DNA of 64,000 bases from Liquorilactobacillus sicerae (GCF_029916425.1 NZ_JAHAVQ010000002.1:159463-223462), one strand, 5' to 3'; shown: positions 1 to 8,728, counted from the first letter of the stretch. Numbers and translations: made by a program. Notes: a model not told the origin generated them from the letters alone.

Positions 1-49
1 TCTTTTTTATTATACTTGATTATCACCGACATTGCTTTAATTTTTCATA

Positions 50-106
50 ACGAAAAAGCGATCCTACTTGATCGGCCCAAATGTCCGTCTTTTCGAGATC
101 GCTTTA
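50..106 (-). terminator. Putative terminator after the ugp operon
   Basis: The arms AAAGCGATC (55-63) and GATCGCTTT (97-105) are perfect inverted repeats separated by 33 bases. On the minus strand the second arm runs into a short T tract. It lies about 45 bases beyond the ugpB stop codon. The long loop makes it weaker than a textbook terminator. Confidence 0.55.
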
Positions 107-150
107 TCTATTAACTAGCAATATTTTTTGCTGATCATCAGTAAAAAATA

Positions 151-1509
151 TTATTTAACTCCATTTGCTAAATTGTTTGATTTGATATAACTATTCATTG
201 AATTTTCAGCTTCCTGGAGTGACTTTTTAATATTCGAGCCATTGTAGATTTGATCCATTGCTGTTTGAACTAAAGTCCTTTCTTGAATTAAGCCTTGTAA
301 AAAGACACCTGAATTCGTCTTATTTGCTTTTGTCTTTCTTAACTGTTCGCCTGGTACTTTAGCGGCTGGCGTTTTGGCATACAGTTTTTGCAAAACCTCT
401 TCCTTTTGTGAATCCTGATTCAAAGCTAAATATCCGGTAGCCACTTGCCATTTAGCCTGGTTTTTAGCTTCCATTAAGAATTTGATGAATTCCCACGATC
501 CACGCTGAACTGTTGCTGACTTATCATTAGAAATCCAAAGTGAAGCGCCGCCGATTGCAACGCCATTAGATTTTTGCCCATCTGGATGAGGATAATAGGT
601 GATTCCTAATTTGTCCTTCGTTCCAGCAGTTAATTGACTGATATCTGCTGACGACTGCAAAAACATCCCAATCTTTCCAGAAAGAAATGCAGCCATTTCA
701 TTAGTCGAAGCGCTTGATCCAGAGCCAAAATTCATAAATGTTCCACTTTTAATCAGTTTCTGAATCCATTCCATTGTTGTTACTGCACCTTTTGAATCAA
801 AATTGACTTTTGTTGGTGTACCTGAATGACCATCATCATTATTAGCCATTGATTCACCAGCATTAGCTAAAAATTGTTCAAATAGCCAACCATATATTTC
901 AACACTGATTCCTTTAACTTTTTTATGTGAACGCTGATATAGCTGGGTTGCTACTCGAGTAATGTCGCTATAGCTCGGATTAGTCGGTGGTGGAGTAATA
1001 TGATATTTTTTCAGTAAAGTCGCATTATAATACAAAACTGGTTGTGACGTATTAAATGGCATTGATAATAATTTACCATTTTGGGAATAAAAAGCTCGTG
1101 CGACGGAAGAAATTTTACTGATATCATAGTTGTCCTGATCAATAAATTTTTGGACCGGTGTGGTGTAGCCGCTATGATAAATCTGACTAGTCGAAATATC
1201 CATTGATTGAAAAACTGCCGGTGAAGCATCAGTTCCATGGGTATTTAAAATTTTTTGAACCGCTTCATTATAATTTCCCTCAAATTGTGAAACTACTTGA
1301 TACTTATTTTGTGACTGATTAAATTCCTTAACAAACTCATTCAACTGGGTTTGAGCCGGACCAGTCATCTCGTTCCAAAAAACAATTTTGGTTCGATTGG
1401 ATTGAGCTAAAGCTGAGTTGGAAAATATTAGATTTAGGCCCAAAATTGCCAACAAAGCAGCCATTATTTTCAATATTTCTTGTTGAATCAATGATTTTTT
1501 TTTCATCAT
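151..1509 (-). CDS. ugpB: Extracellular solute-binding protein of a glycerol-3-phosphate-type ABC importer (UgpB-like)
   Basis: This 452-residue protein belongs to the family-1 extracellular solute-binding proteins and most resembles UgpB. It starts with a basic N-terminus and one hydrophobic segment (about residues 12-34) ending in SALAQ, a signal-peptidase-I style site. The mature part opens with IVFWNEMTG, followed by the GNYNEAV segment seen in UgpB proteins. The whole protein contains no cysteine, so it lacks the lipobox that normally anchors such proteins in Gram-positives. It is the last gene of the ugpC-A-E-B operon. Its ATG overlaps the upstream stop as ATGATG; the second ATG (1506) is also possible. 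The substrate (glycerol-3-phosphate or a phosphodiester) is inferred from family resemblance only. Confidence 0.8.
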   Translation of the reverse strand: MMKKKSLIQQEILKIMAALLAILGLNLIFSNSALAQSNRTKIVFWNEMTGPAQTQLNEFVKEFNQSQNKYQVVSQFEGNYNEAVQKILNTHGTDASPAVFQSMDISTSQIYHSGYTTPVQKFIDQDNYDISKISSVARAFYSQNGKLLSMPFNTSQPVLYYNATLLKKYHITPPPTNPSYSDITRVATQLYQRSHKKVKGISVEIYGWLFEQFLANAGESMANNDDGHSGTPTKVNFDSKGAVTTMEWIQKLIKSGTFMNFGSGSSASTNEMAAFLSGKIGMFLQSSADISQLTAGTKDKLGITYYPHPDGQKSNGVAIGGASLWISNDKSATVQRGSWEFIKFLMEAKNQAKWQVATGYLALNQDSQKEEVLQKLYAKTPAAKVPGEQLRKTKANKTNSGVFLQGLIQERTLVQTAMDQIYNGSNIKKSLQEAENSMNSYIKSNNLANGVK

Positions 1510-2333
1510 TTAACGGCTCCTTCGTTCAAACCAGATTTAAAATAATGCTGACCAAAAAATAAAACGATCAGCGTTGGAATAACCACGATCGCCGCACTAG
1601 CTTGAATCATTCCCCAATTATTGAACGATTCCTGTGATTGTAATTGACGCAATCCGTCTTGGACTGGCCGAAAGTCATCGCTAAAAGTCGTCAGCATCGG
1701 CCACAAATATTGATTCCAGCTCGCTAAAAAGCTATATGCCGCCAAAGTCAATAAACTGATTTTGGCATAAGGCAAGACTACGTGGCCATAAAATTGCCAG
1801 TGTGAGAGTCCTTCAACATCAGCTGCCTCTTTCAATTCTTCAGGGATCTGCAAGAACGCTTGCCGCAACATAAAAATTCCAAACGCCGAGGTTAAAAAGG
1901 GAACAACCATGACAGCATAATGATTTAATAAGTTCAAACTACGGACGGTAGCAAAATTGGGAATCACTTCCGCTTCAAATGGCAGCATCATCGTAGCTAA
2001 AACAACATAAAACAGGAAATCCCGACCTTTAAATTTTAAGAAAACAAATGCATAAGCCCCCAACGAACAAAAAAGCAACTGAGCTAGCGTTGTTAAAACT
2101 GAAATCACTAAACTATTAAATAAATACCTCAAGATCGGTGTTTGTGTAATTGCTGCCACATAATTATCAAATGATAAATGACTGCTCCATAAAGCACCTT
2201 TAGAAATTTCATTTGTGGGTAAAAAACTGGTCCAAAACCCAAGGACAAAAGGTACCAGAATAAAAATTGTTAATAAGATCAAAATTAGATATTGCCAGAA
2301 ATGCTTTTGCTTGACAACTTGATTTTCCATCAT
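1506..2333 (-). CDS. ugpE: ABC importer permease, UgpE-like (MalG family)
   Basis: This is a 275-residue inner-membrane permease with about six membrane segments. The EAA loop that docks the ATPase is seen as EELKEAADVEGLSHWQF near residues 175-191, followed by LP. It pairs with the neighbouring UgpA-like permease to form the channel. The gene overlaps both neighbours through the same sequence, AAATGATG, in which the upstream TGA stop is nested in the start. This implies coupled translation. A start at either ATG of the pair (2333 or 2330) is possible. The substrate is inferred as for ugpB. Confidence 0.85.
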   Translation of the reverse strand: MMENQVVKQKHFWQYLILILLTIFILVPFVLGFWTSFLPTNEISKGALWSSHLSFDNYVAAITQTPILRYLFNSLVISVLTTLAQLLFCSLGAYAFVFLKFKGRDFLFYVVLATMMLPFEAEVIPNFATVRSLNLLNHYAVMVVPFLTSAFGIFMLRQAFLQIPEELKEAADVEGLSHWQFYGHVVLPYAKISLLTLAAYSFLASWNQYLWPMLTTFSDDFRPVQDGLRQLQSQESFNNWGMIQASAAIVVIPTLIVLFFGQHYFKSGLNEGAVK

Positions 2334-3283
2334 TTGTAAGTCACCCGCTTTTCTAGGATCTTAAATTGCAAAAAGGTAAAGAAGGCAATAATTACTGCCA
2401 GAATTACTGATTCAGTGCTGGCCAAGCCATAGTTTCCGCTTAAAAAAGCATCTTGATAAATTCGATATACCAACAGATTAGTGGCGTTATTCGGACCACC
2501 GGCCGTCATCAGATCAATCAAGCCAAAGCTTTTAAATGCTTCAATTAAGGTAATGATCGACACAAAGAAAATAGTTGGCGAAATTAGCGGCAAAGTAACT
2601 TTAAAGAATTGACGAGTTTTGCTAAGGCCTTCAATTTGAGCTGCCTCATAAAAAGTTAGCGGGACTGATTGCAAAGCACCAAAGAAGATTAGGAACGTAA
2701 AACCCAGGTTCATCCAAACAGTTGAAATCACCACTGCTGTCATTGCCCAACCAGGTTGTGTCAACCAGTTGATTACTGGCAAATGCAAAAGCGTCGCCAG
2801 CTGATCCAAAAGCCCAATTGAGGGATTAAACATAAATAACCAGAAAATCGCGGCCACCGAAACTGAAACTCCCATCGTTCCAGAAAAAACAGTTCGGAAA
2901 AAAGTCCTGCCTTTTACTTTAAAAGAAGCTGCCTGAGCCAAAAGCAAACCAAAACCCAGGGTCAATAATGAAACTGCGAAAACATAAATCAAGGTTGCTT
3001 GCAAACTAGCTAAGTAAGAACTAGAAGTCAATAAGCTTAAATAATTTTGCCAACCAACGAAAACTGTTGGCTGACCTAAATTATTTGTTAAGAAGAAGCT
3101 CAAATATAAAGTTCTGAGCATTGGATAAAAGACAAAAATTGCTAATACTAACAACGATGGTCCCAAAAACCAAAGTGCATAGTACTTGTCACGAGCATTG
3201 ATATTATAGCTTTTGGTCAAAAGTTTACTTGCTGGTGAAATTCGTTTAAGCTTGTTGGAGTTGTTGGATTTGATTTGTTCCAT
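2330..3283 (-). CDS. ugpA: ABC importer permease, UgpA-like (MalF family)
   Basis: This 317-residue permease begins MEQIKSNNS, has about six membrane segments after a polar N-terminus, and carries an EAA loop (YEAAQIEGLSKTRQFF) in the second half. The frame is open further upstream to 3337, but the ATG at 3283 has a strong AAGGAGGT site at 3291-3298 and is the chosen start. It still overlaps the end of ugpC by 38 bases, so the ribosome site lies within the ugpC coding region. The downstream junction with ugpE is AAATGATG. Its role is the second half of the glycerol-3-phosphate-type transport channel. Confidence 0.85.
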   Translation of the reverse strand: MEQIKSNNSNKLKRISPASKLLTKSYNINARDKYYALWFLGPSLLVLAIFVFYPMLRTLYLSFFLTNNLGQPTVFVGWQNYLSLLTSSSYLASLQATLIYVFAVSLLTLGFGLLLAQAASFKVKGRTFFRTVFSGTMGVSVSVAAIFWLFMFNPSIGLLDQLATLLHLPVINWLTQPGWAMTAVVISTVWMNLGFTFLIFFGALQSVPLTFYEAAQIEGLSKTRQFFKVTLPLISPTIFFVSIITLIEAFKSFGLIDLMTAGGPNNATNLLVYRIYQDAFLSGNYGLASTESVILAVIIAFFTFLQFKILEKRVTYK

Positions 3284-4352
3284 CTTGTTTACCTCCTTGA
3301 GCAAATAAAACTGCCTGCTGATGTTGATCAAAAACAATAAAATTCGGTTTGGCAGTCACCAGCATACGTTGGTTAACTCCAACTGTTAACTGACCAGCGA
3401 CAGTAATTCTAACTTCTTCACCATGATCCAATTGAGCGTGAATTACTGACTGGGTTCCTAAATATTCAAGATTTCGAACAGTGGCATTGGTTTGTGGTTG
3501 ATTAAAATCAACTACCAAGTCTCCAGGACGTACACCAATTTGATAAGTTCCAGCTGGAAGTTTAGTTTGTAATTCAAACTTCAAAAATAGATCAACTGCT
3601 AACTGATTTGAAACCGCATGCTGAACGGTTAAAAAATTGATCCGTGGAGTACCAAAAAAATCGGCAACAAAAGTATTTTGTGGATGTTGATAAATTTGAA
3701 CTGGACTGCCAATCTGCTGAACATGTTGATCATGCAAAACCATGATTCGATCCGCCATCGTCATTGCTTCAACTTGATCATGAGTGACATAAATCAACGT
3801 CAAACCTAATTGTTGCTGCAATTCACGAATTTCTGAGCGCATTTTGCCACGCAGCTGTGCATCTAAGTTAGATAGTGGTTCATCCATCAGACAAACTTTT
3901 GCATCACTGGCAATTGCTCTGGCTAAAGCGACCCTTTGCCGCTGACCACCAGAAAGCTCGCGCGGTTTTCGTTTGGCAAAATCGCTGAGATTGACTAGTT
4001 CTAAAGCTTGTTTGACCCGTTGAGCGACTTCATTTTTAGCTAGTCGGCGGGCCTTTAAACCAAAAGCCACATTTTCCGCAACATTTAAAAATGGAAATAA
4101 TGCATAATTTTGAAAAACCATAGTCAATTTACGATCTTGCGGTGGTAATTGATTAACAATTTCTTCATCAATTTTCAAAACCCCAGCTGAAATTGGGATC
4201 AAACCAGCGATCATTCGTAACAAAGTGCTTTTTCCGCAGCCTGATGGCCCGACAATCGCAAAGAACTCACCCGTTTCGATTCGAACTGAGATATCTTCTA
4301 AAACTAAGTTAGTATCATAGCTTTTTGTAATTTTTTGCAATTCAATTGACAT
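3246..4352 (-). CDS. ugpC: ABC importer ATPase, UgpC/MsmK-like
   Basis: This 368-residue ATPase of the carbohydrate-importer (CUT1) type shows all the catalytic motifs. They are Walker A GPSGCGKST near residue 36, the Q-loop VFQNYALFP, the signature LSGGQRQRVALARA, Walker B VCLMDEP and the switch VTHDQVEAM. The C-terminal third is the TOBE/regulatory domain, with the GVRPGD motif. It is the first gene of the operon, and the ATG is preceded by a GAAGAGGAGAG ribosome site. Such ATPases can serve several importers, so it may not be exclusive to this system. The 3-prime end overlaps ugpA. Confidence 0.88.
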   Translation of the reverse strand: MSIELQKITKSYDTNLVLEDISVRIETGEFFAIVGPSGCGKSTLLRMIAGLIPISAGVLKIDEEIVNQLPPQDRKLTMVFQNYALFPFLNVAENVAFGLKARRLAKNEVAQRVKQALELVNLSDFAKRKPRELSGGQRQRVALARAIASDAKVCLMDEPLSNLDAQLRGKMRSEIRELQQQLGLTLIYVTHDQVEAMTMADRIMVLHDQHVQQIGSPVQIYQHPQNTFVADFFGTPRINFLTVQHAVSNQLAVDLFLKFELQTKLPAGTYQIGVRPGDLVVDFNQPQTNATVRNLEYLGTQSVIHAQLDHGEEVRITVAGQLTVGVNQRMLVTAKPNFIVFDQHQQAVLFAQGGKQDGTNQIQQLQQA

Positions 4353-4433
4353 TCAATCACTCTCCTCTTCCCTAACACACTACCCAGTATATGCAGCCGT
4401 TGTAAGAAATTAATTTTGTTTGCGTATTCTTTA

Positions 4434-4495
4434 TGTAAAGCAAATGTATTGTCAGCTTTACAATTCAAAATCAAATCCAACTATTATGCTTTACA
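4434..4495. promoter_or_regulatory. Three copies of an 8-bp element (TGTAAAGC/GCTTTACA) upstream of the ugp operon
   Basis: TGTAAAGC lies at 4434-4441. Its inverted copies GCTTTACA lie at 4455-4462 and 4488-4495. The first two form an inverted pair; the second and third are direct repeats 33 bp apart, about three helical turns. They sit 80-145 bp upstream of ugpC and 65-125 bp upstream of the PadR-like fragment. This placement suits a regulator binding region for ugp. The regulator is unknown. Confidence 0.45.
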
Positions 4496-4558
4496 ACTTA
4501 GCTGGATAAGTACATCATCTAGATTGCAATCCAACCTAGTGGAATGAGATGACCGTAA

Positions 4559-4780
4559 ATGAAACAAACTCAATTATTAAAAGGTACCCTTGAAGGCTGT
4601 GTCCGAGCGATCATTTCTGAGCAGGATTTCTATGGCTGTCAATTGAATTGTCATTTTAACCTTGCAACAACAAAATTTTGCTTTAACAGCAACCTTTTAT
4701 TGTTGGCAAAAGGCAATTTTATTCATAATTGCCCTGATTTTCTTATTTTGGATCGCACGTCCAGCCAAGAATACCATTAA
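4559..4780 (+). pseudogene. Truncated PadR-family regulator fragment
   Basis: The first 26 residues (MKQTQLLKGTLEG...YG) match the highly characteristic start of PadR-type winged-helix repressors. The remaining 47 residues are cysteine-rich and do not continue as a PadR fold; total length is 73 against about 105-110 for the family. A second frame inside the same DNA (after the TGA near 4643, ending TAG at 4782-4784) encodes a hydrophobic helix with a basic tail, like the C-terminus of a small membrane protein. I infer that a deletion joined the padR 5-prime end to another gene's 3-prime end. A short functional protein cannot be excluded. Confidence 0.5.
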
Positions 4781-4782
4781 AT

Positions 4783-4832
4783 AGCAATAAAAAAAGTCCT
4801 GCCAGATTTTAGACAAGACTTTTTTTATTGCT
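4783..4832. terminator. Bidirectional terminator between the padR fragment and znuA
   Basis: AGCAATAAAAAAAGTC (4783-4798) and its exact complement (4817-4832) form a 16-bp stem with an 18-base loop. T tracts occur on both strands. The right arm overlaps the znuA stop codon. Confidence 0.8.
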
Positions 4833-5757
4833 ATTTATTCTCCCGCTGTTGAATTTTTTCTAGCTGCTTAAGCTGACTTAACATCCACTGACGATAGCTT
4901 AATTTGTTCGGCATAGTTTCGGTGACCTTTAAAATCGGTACCCGATTTTTTCGAGCCTCTTTGACCAAATTCAAGACAGTTTGATCTGATGCTTGGGTAT
5001 TTTGTACCAAAAAAGCCAGCTGGTGATTTTTTAAAGCAAGCTGAATTTTTTTGATTTGCGCCGGCGTTGGATCTGTTCCATTTTCAACTGCCTTAGCAAA
5101 GCCGGCATCAGCAACCTGATAGCCTAACTCATTTAACGTATAATTAAAAACCGGTTCACTGACCATAACTGATTGCTTTCGCCGGTTGGTTTTAAGCTGC
5201 GTAATCTTTTTTTGAATAATGGCCAACTTTTGCAAATAGGCAGTTGCCTTGCGTTTAAAGTATTTTTGATGTTTTGGTTGCAACTGACTATAAACTTTGA
5301 CAAGTGACTTTACCAAAGCTGGCATCGTTTGCGTTCGGTACCAAAGATGCGGATTAGCCTTACCGGTCAGCTTAACAACTTTGGCCACATCGATCAGCTT
5401 AGCCTGCTGATTATTAGCAGCCAATTTGCTCATCCAAGTATCATAATTTAAGCCATTGAAAATAATCACATCTGCTTGGGCAACCTTTTTAGCAGTGTCA
5501 GTAGTCGGTTGAAAATCATGCGGATCAATACTGGCATTATTCACAATTGCTGTCACTTGGCCATAGTTGCCTAAAACAGCTTGTGCCGCTTCGCCATAAA
5601 AGCTCAACGATGTAACCACCTTAATTGACCGCTGAGTTTTATTTTGCTTAGTTTTTTGCTGGCTTGCCAAATTGCACCCAGTCAGCATTCCGACAATCAA
5701 TAAACAGCTTGCTAAAAATAAGATTTTTAAGATTCTTGTTTGCCGCAAAAGTATCAA
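4831..5757 (-). CDS. znuA: Metal-binding lipoprotein of a zinc/manganese ABC importer (cluster A-I)
   Basis: This protein of about 308 residues has a type II signal sequence with lipobox LTGC (cysteine near residue 28). It carries the family metal-ligand signatures SIDPHDFQPT (first His), ANPHLWYR (second His) and VSEPVFNY (glutamate). No His-rich loop is visible between the first two ligands, so zinc and manganese cannot be told apart. There is no ATG: TTG at 5757 or TTG at 5748 are the choices, and the GGAG site at 5761-5764 is better spaced from 5748. No ATPase or permease partner lies beside it, so it is an orphan binding protein here and must borrow a transporter encoded elsewhere. Confidence 0.82.
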   Translation of the reverse strand: MILLRQTRILKILFLASCLLIVGMLTGCNLASQQKTKQNKTQRSIKVVTSLSFYGEAAQAVLGNYGQVTAIVNNASIDPHDFQPTTDTAKKVAQADVIIFNGLNYDTWMSKLAANNQQAKLIDVAKVVKLTGKANPHLWYRTQTMPALVKSLVKVYSQLQPKHQKYFKRKATAYLQKLAIIQKKITQLKTNRRKQSVMVSEPVFNYTLNELGYQVADAGFAKAVENGTDPTPAQIKKIQLALKNHQLAFLVQNTQASDQTVLNLVKEARKNRVPILKVTETMPNKLSYRQWMLSQLKQLEKIQQRENK

Positions 5758-6062
5758 TTCTCCTTAACAAAACAAAATAAACAAGTTAGTGAAACTTGAG
5801 TCGATAGACATTTTATCAATGCTTGCAGGATCGAAGCTGCTAAAACCAAAGTAACTGCCACGATTTTAATTAAATTCAAATTATTTTTAAACAACATTCG
5901 GATACTGGTTAACAAGTAGATCATAATTAGACTTAAACTAAAAATATACTGAGTTGCAGCTTCTGATGCTCAACACACAGTTTCACCAGTGATAGTCAAT
6001 GATTTTGCTACAATCTTTTCCCGCTCTTCCCTTTGCCAAATAAACTTATAACAGCATAACAT
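5754..6062 (-). pseudogene. Damaged small membrane-protein frame upstream of znuA
   Basis: From ATG 6062 a frame reads about 30 residues with a charged stretch (WQREEREKIV). It meets an in-frame TGA at 5970-5972, where TGG would give Trp, then continues another 71 codons to a TGA at 5754-5756. The downstream part has two hydrophobic segments (IFSLSLIMIYLL and KIVAVTLVLAASIL). The composition is protein-like on both sides of the stop, which suggests a gene inactivated by one nonsense mutation. I do not recognise the family; its position suggests a lost partner of znuA, but that is a guess. This and a short AT-rich gap fill 5758-6104. Confidence 0.35.
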
Positions 6063-6104
6063 ATATTGTAAATATCGCAAATTTGATCACAATTGTTGGC
6101 TTAA

Positions 6105-7295
6105 TCAACCAGCCGTTTTCTTTTGAAGTTTTTGCCGCTTTTGCAATTGAATCAACCATAAATTAACCAGCATTGCCAATAAAGCAAAAACCGCACCACC
6201 TGGGCCGATGCCAGTTAGCCCAACCTTAGCGTACAATAAACTGCCAATTCCCGATCCAAGTGCAATTCCAAAATTAGCAAAAATCGAGTTAAACGAAGAA
6301 GCTAGCACCAACGACTGAGGATACTTTTCCTCTGCAACTTGTAAATAAAACATCGCACTGGGGGAATTAAGCAGGTACATTGAAACTCCTAATAACATTA
6401 CCGTAAATAAGCCAAAGATGCGATTTGAAATAACAAATGACAAGCTTCCCAACAGAATAAATTGTGCTAAAAACACGATTGGCATAGTTTTTAAACCATG
6501 CTCTGCCGCAATCCGGCCACTATATAAATTGCCGATCAATGACATAAAACCATAGACAAACAGCAAGACGGTCATCGCATTATTGCTAAAACCCATCCCT
6601 TGTGAAAAAATCGGCCGCAAATAAGTATAAAAGACGTAAATTCCAGCCAAATTCAACAAAGGTAATAAAATACCAAGTTGAATCTGATGATCGAGAAAAA
6701 TGGTCAACTGCTTAAAAAAGCTATTAACATGCTGCTGTCGCAAATCATAAGGTAAACAAAACATCGCCAGTAATAGAGTAACTACCGCTAAAATGCTAAT
6801 AATTATAAAGACATAGCGCCAGCTGGTATAGTTGCTTAACCAAGTCCCCAACGGTACACCAAAAACCGAAGCAATACTAAATCCAGAAAAGATCCAAGCT
6901 ACGATCCCAGCCCGCTTAGTCACCGGAGCCAAAAATGAAACAAACGTAATTGAAACAGAAACCAAAGTGCCTGATACAATCGCTGTCAAGATTCGGCCAG
7001 CAATCAAGAGGTAGTAATTAGTTGCTAGTGCTGTCAATAAATTACTGCAAGTAAAAATCAGCATTAACACAAAATAACTCCAATATAAACGATTATGTCC
7101 AACCGACATACTAACCAGTGGCGTCGCGATGGCATAAATAATGGCAAATATCGTAACTAGCAAACCAACTGTTGCAACCGATACATGAAAATCTGCTGCT
7201 ATATTATTTAAAATTCCAACAATGATAAATTCGCTAAATCCTAGGATAAACGAAGTTAACACCAGGACAAAGCTTTGAAAATTAAGCGTCTTCAA
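6105..7295 (-). CDS. MFS exporter, DHA1 / AraJ-like
   Basis: This 396-residue protein has about 12 hydrophobic helices of the major facilitator superfamily, drug:H+ antiporter-1 type. It starts FVLVLTSFILGFSEFIIVGIL, as in AraJ/YdhP proteins, and carries a motif-C-like glycine/proline pattern (SGFSIASVFGVPLGTW) in helix 5. Such proteins export sugars, purines or drugs by proton exchange; the substrate here is unknown. The ATG is preceded by GGAAAGAG. It is a single gene, separated from mleR by about 450 bases, with no regulator attached. Confidence 0.75.
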   Translation of the reverse strand: MKTLNFQSFVLVLTSFILGFSEFIIVGILNNIAADFHVSVATVGLLVTIFAIIYAIATPLVSMSVGHNRLYWSYFVLMLIFTCSNLLTALATNYYLLIAGRILTAIVSGTLVSVSITFVSFLAPVTKRAGIVAWIFSGFSIASVFGVPLGTWLSNYTSWRYVFIIISILAVVTLLLAMFCLPYDLRQQHVNSFFKQLTIFLDHQIQLGILLPLLNLAGIYVFYTYLRPIFSQGMGFSNNAMTVLLFVYGFMSLIGNLYSGRIAAEHGLKTMPIVFLAQFILLGSLSFVISNRIFGLFTVMLLGVSMYLLNSPSAMFYLQVAEEKYPQSLVLASSFNSIFANFGIALGSGIGSLLYAKVGLTGIGPGGAVFALLAMLVNLWLIQLQKRQKLQKKTAG

Positions 7296-7748
7296 TCTCT
7301 TTCCTCCAAATACATTTCTCCAAACATTCTTATCCTACACACCAACGTTTTAAAAGGCAATCCCTCTACGCTGTTTTTTAGAACTAAAATTCACTCGATC
7401 CATTCAGTTTGAAACAAAAAAATAGCAGCCGACAGAATGGCTGTTTAATTAAATTTTCTTAATCCATTATGACTAAGCTTGGATTAGTAAGATGACAATC
7501 TTATCTTTCCCGTTGCTGGAAAAGAGCGCAAAAAAGCTACAGAAAATTATGGCTCAAGAAAAACCAAATTCCTATATGAATGAATTAGCTATCAGACTTT
7601 TGAAATTAATCCGCAGTAGCAAACTCTTAAATTACGATTAATCTTTCACTGTCCTTTAACTTGATCAACCTAGTTTGTAAAGCAATAATTATTCAAGTTT
7701 TTTGTGAACTACCATAACCAACGTTTTGATCTAGAATTTTAAACAAAA
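7296..7748. other. Spacer between MFS exporter and mleR
   Basis: A weak hairpin (CAGCC 7426-7430 with GGCTG 7439-7443, then seven T on the minus strand) may end mleR transcription. On the plus strand 7492-7641 holds a 49-codon open frame (start MTILSFPLLEKSAKK) without a convincing ribosome site. It is basic and leucine-rich, and I do not recognise it. Nothing else is apparent. Confidence 0.35.
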
Positions 7749-8636
7749 TTAACTTGGTGGTGAATTTCTCAACAATGTTTCTACTAACTTTTTTTGTTTC
7801 GGCTTTAAGAAATAATTTGCTCGATAAGCTACTGAAATCAAGAAACGTGGTTGCTGATCATCAAGCAAGTCAAGTTTTGTCAGACCATCAGTCGTCGGAA
7901 CGGCCAAATCCGTCAAAAAGGCAATGCCAACATTTTCTTTAACTAATGCTTTTAAAATATGAACATCATTGGTTTGATAAACAATCTTTGGCTTAAAATC
8001 GTTCTGTTCACACATTAACTTAAAAGCATTGGCGTGAACAAAGCCTTCATTTAGAGTAATAAAAGGCTGATCTTTTAATTGTTTGAAAAGAATTTGTTTT
8101 TGATTTGCTAAAGGATTTTTTGAACTGACAACGATCTTAAAAGCCGCTGATTTAAAAAGGGTCGCCTTAATTTGATGATTAGCAATTGGTGCCAAAGAAC
8201 CGATCAAGGCTAAATCCAATTCACCTTTTTGCAGCAGCTGCAGCATATCCTGCGAGCCAGCTTCAAAAGTTTCTAAAGAGTCCATTAATCCTTGCTGTAA
8301 CAGTTGCGGCGTTAGTGCTGGAAAGTAATAAGTTCCAATAATTGGTGGCAGACCAAACAAAATTTTTTCACTATCCGTCCGTTTAAGTTCTTTTTGAGCC
8401 AGCATCAATTCAGTTAAAATCTGTTCGATATGTTGGTCTAATTGATAACCGCCAGACGTGACCTGTAATTCATGGTGAGAGCGATCACGAACAAACAGTT
8501 TGCTGCCAAATTGGGTTTCAACCCTTTTAATAGCTAATGTAATTGCTGGTTGACTGACACCAAAATAATCAGCTGTTTGCGAGAAATTTTTGTTTTTAAC
8601 TAGCTGATGAAAATATTTTAAATCTCTGATGTTCAC
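7749..8636 (-). CDS. mleR: LysR-family regulator of malolactic fermentation
   Basis: This is a LysR-type regulator of about 295 residues. The N-terminal helix-turn-helix is clear (FSQTADYFGVSQPAITLAIK, about residues 19-38). An effector-binding domain of the periplasmic-binding fold follows. It is divergent from the malolactic enzyme gene, the classic arrangement for MleR, which activates mle genes in response to L-malate. Neither candidate start is ATG: TTG 8639 sits only three bases from the GGGGGG ribosome site, whereas GTG 8636 is six bases away and is preferred. It probably also represses itself from the shared 130-bp intergenic region. Confidence 0.85.
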   Translation of the reverse strand: MNIRDLKYFHQLVKNKNFSQTADYFGVSQPAITLAIKRVETQFGSKLFVRDRSHHELQVTSGGYQLDQHIEQILTELMLAQKELKRTDSEKILFGLPPIIGTYYFPALTPQLLQQGLMDSLETFEAGSQDMLQLLQKGELDLALIGSLAPIANHQIKATLFKSAAFKIVVSSKNPLANQKQILFKQLKDQPFITLNEGFVHANAFKLMCEQNDFKPKIVYQTNDVHILKALVKENVGIAFLTDLAVPTTDGLTKLDLLDDQQPRFLISVAYRANYFLKPKQKKLVETLLRNSPPS

Positions 8637-8670
8637 CAAATGCCCCCCTGATTAGTCCGCTTCCACTCAT

Positions 8671-8685
8671 ATAAATAAAATTTAT
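8671..8685. promoter_or_regulatory. Palindrome resembling a LysR-type operator
   Basis: ATAAAT-AAA-ATTTAT is a perfect inverted repeat with the T-N11-A form of LysR boxes. It is 35 bp upstream of the mleR start and 86 bp upstream of mleS. It is the best visible candidate for the MleR binding site. Confidence 0.5.
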
Positions 8686-8698
8686 GATGTTACTAGCT

Positions 8699-8728
8699 TT
8701 TGACTATAAATTTTAACCAATGGTATAC
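8699..8728 (+). promoter_or_regulatory. Putative mleS promoter
   Basis: TTGACT is followed after 18 bases by TATACC, about 43 bases before the mleS start. The LysR-like palindrome lies just upstream, where an activator would contact polymerase. Confidence 0.45.

Noticed and set aside
3284..3337. Longer start for the UgpA permease
   Set aside because: The AAGGAGGT site at 3291-3298 lies inside the extension and fits ATG 3283.
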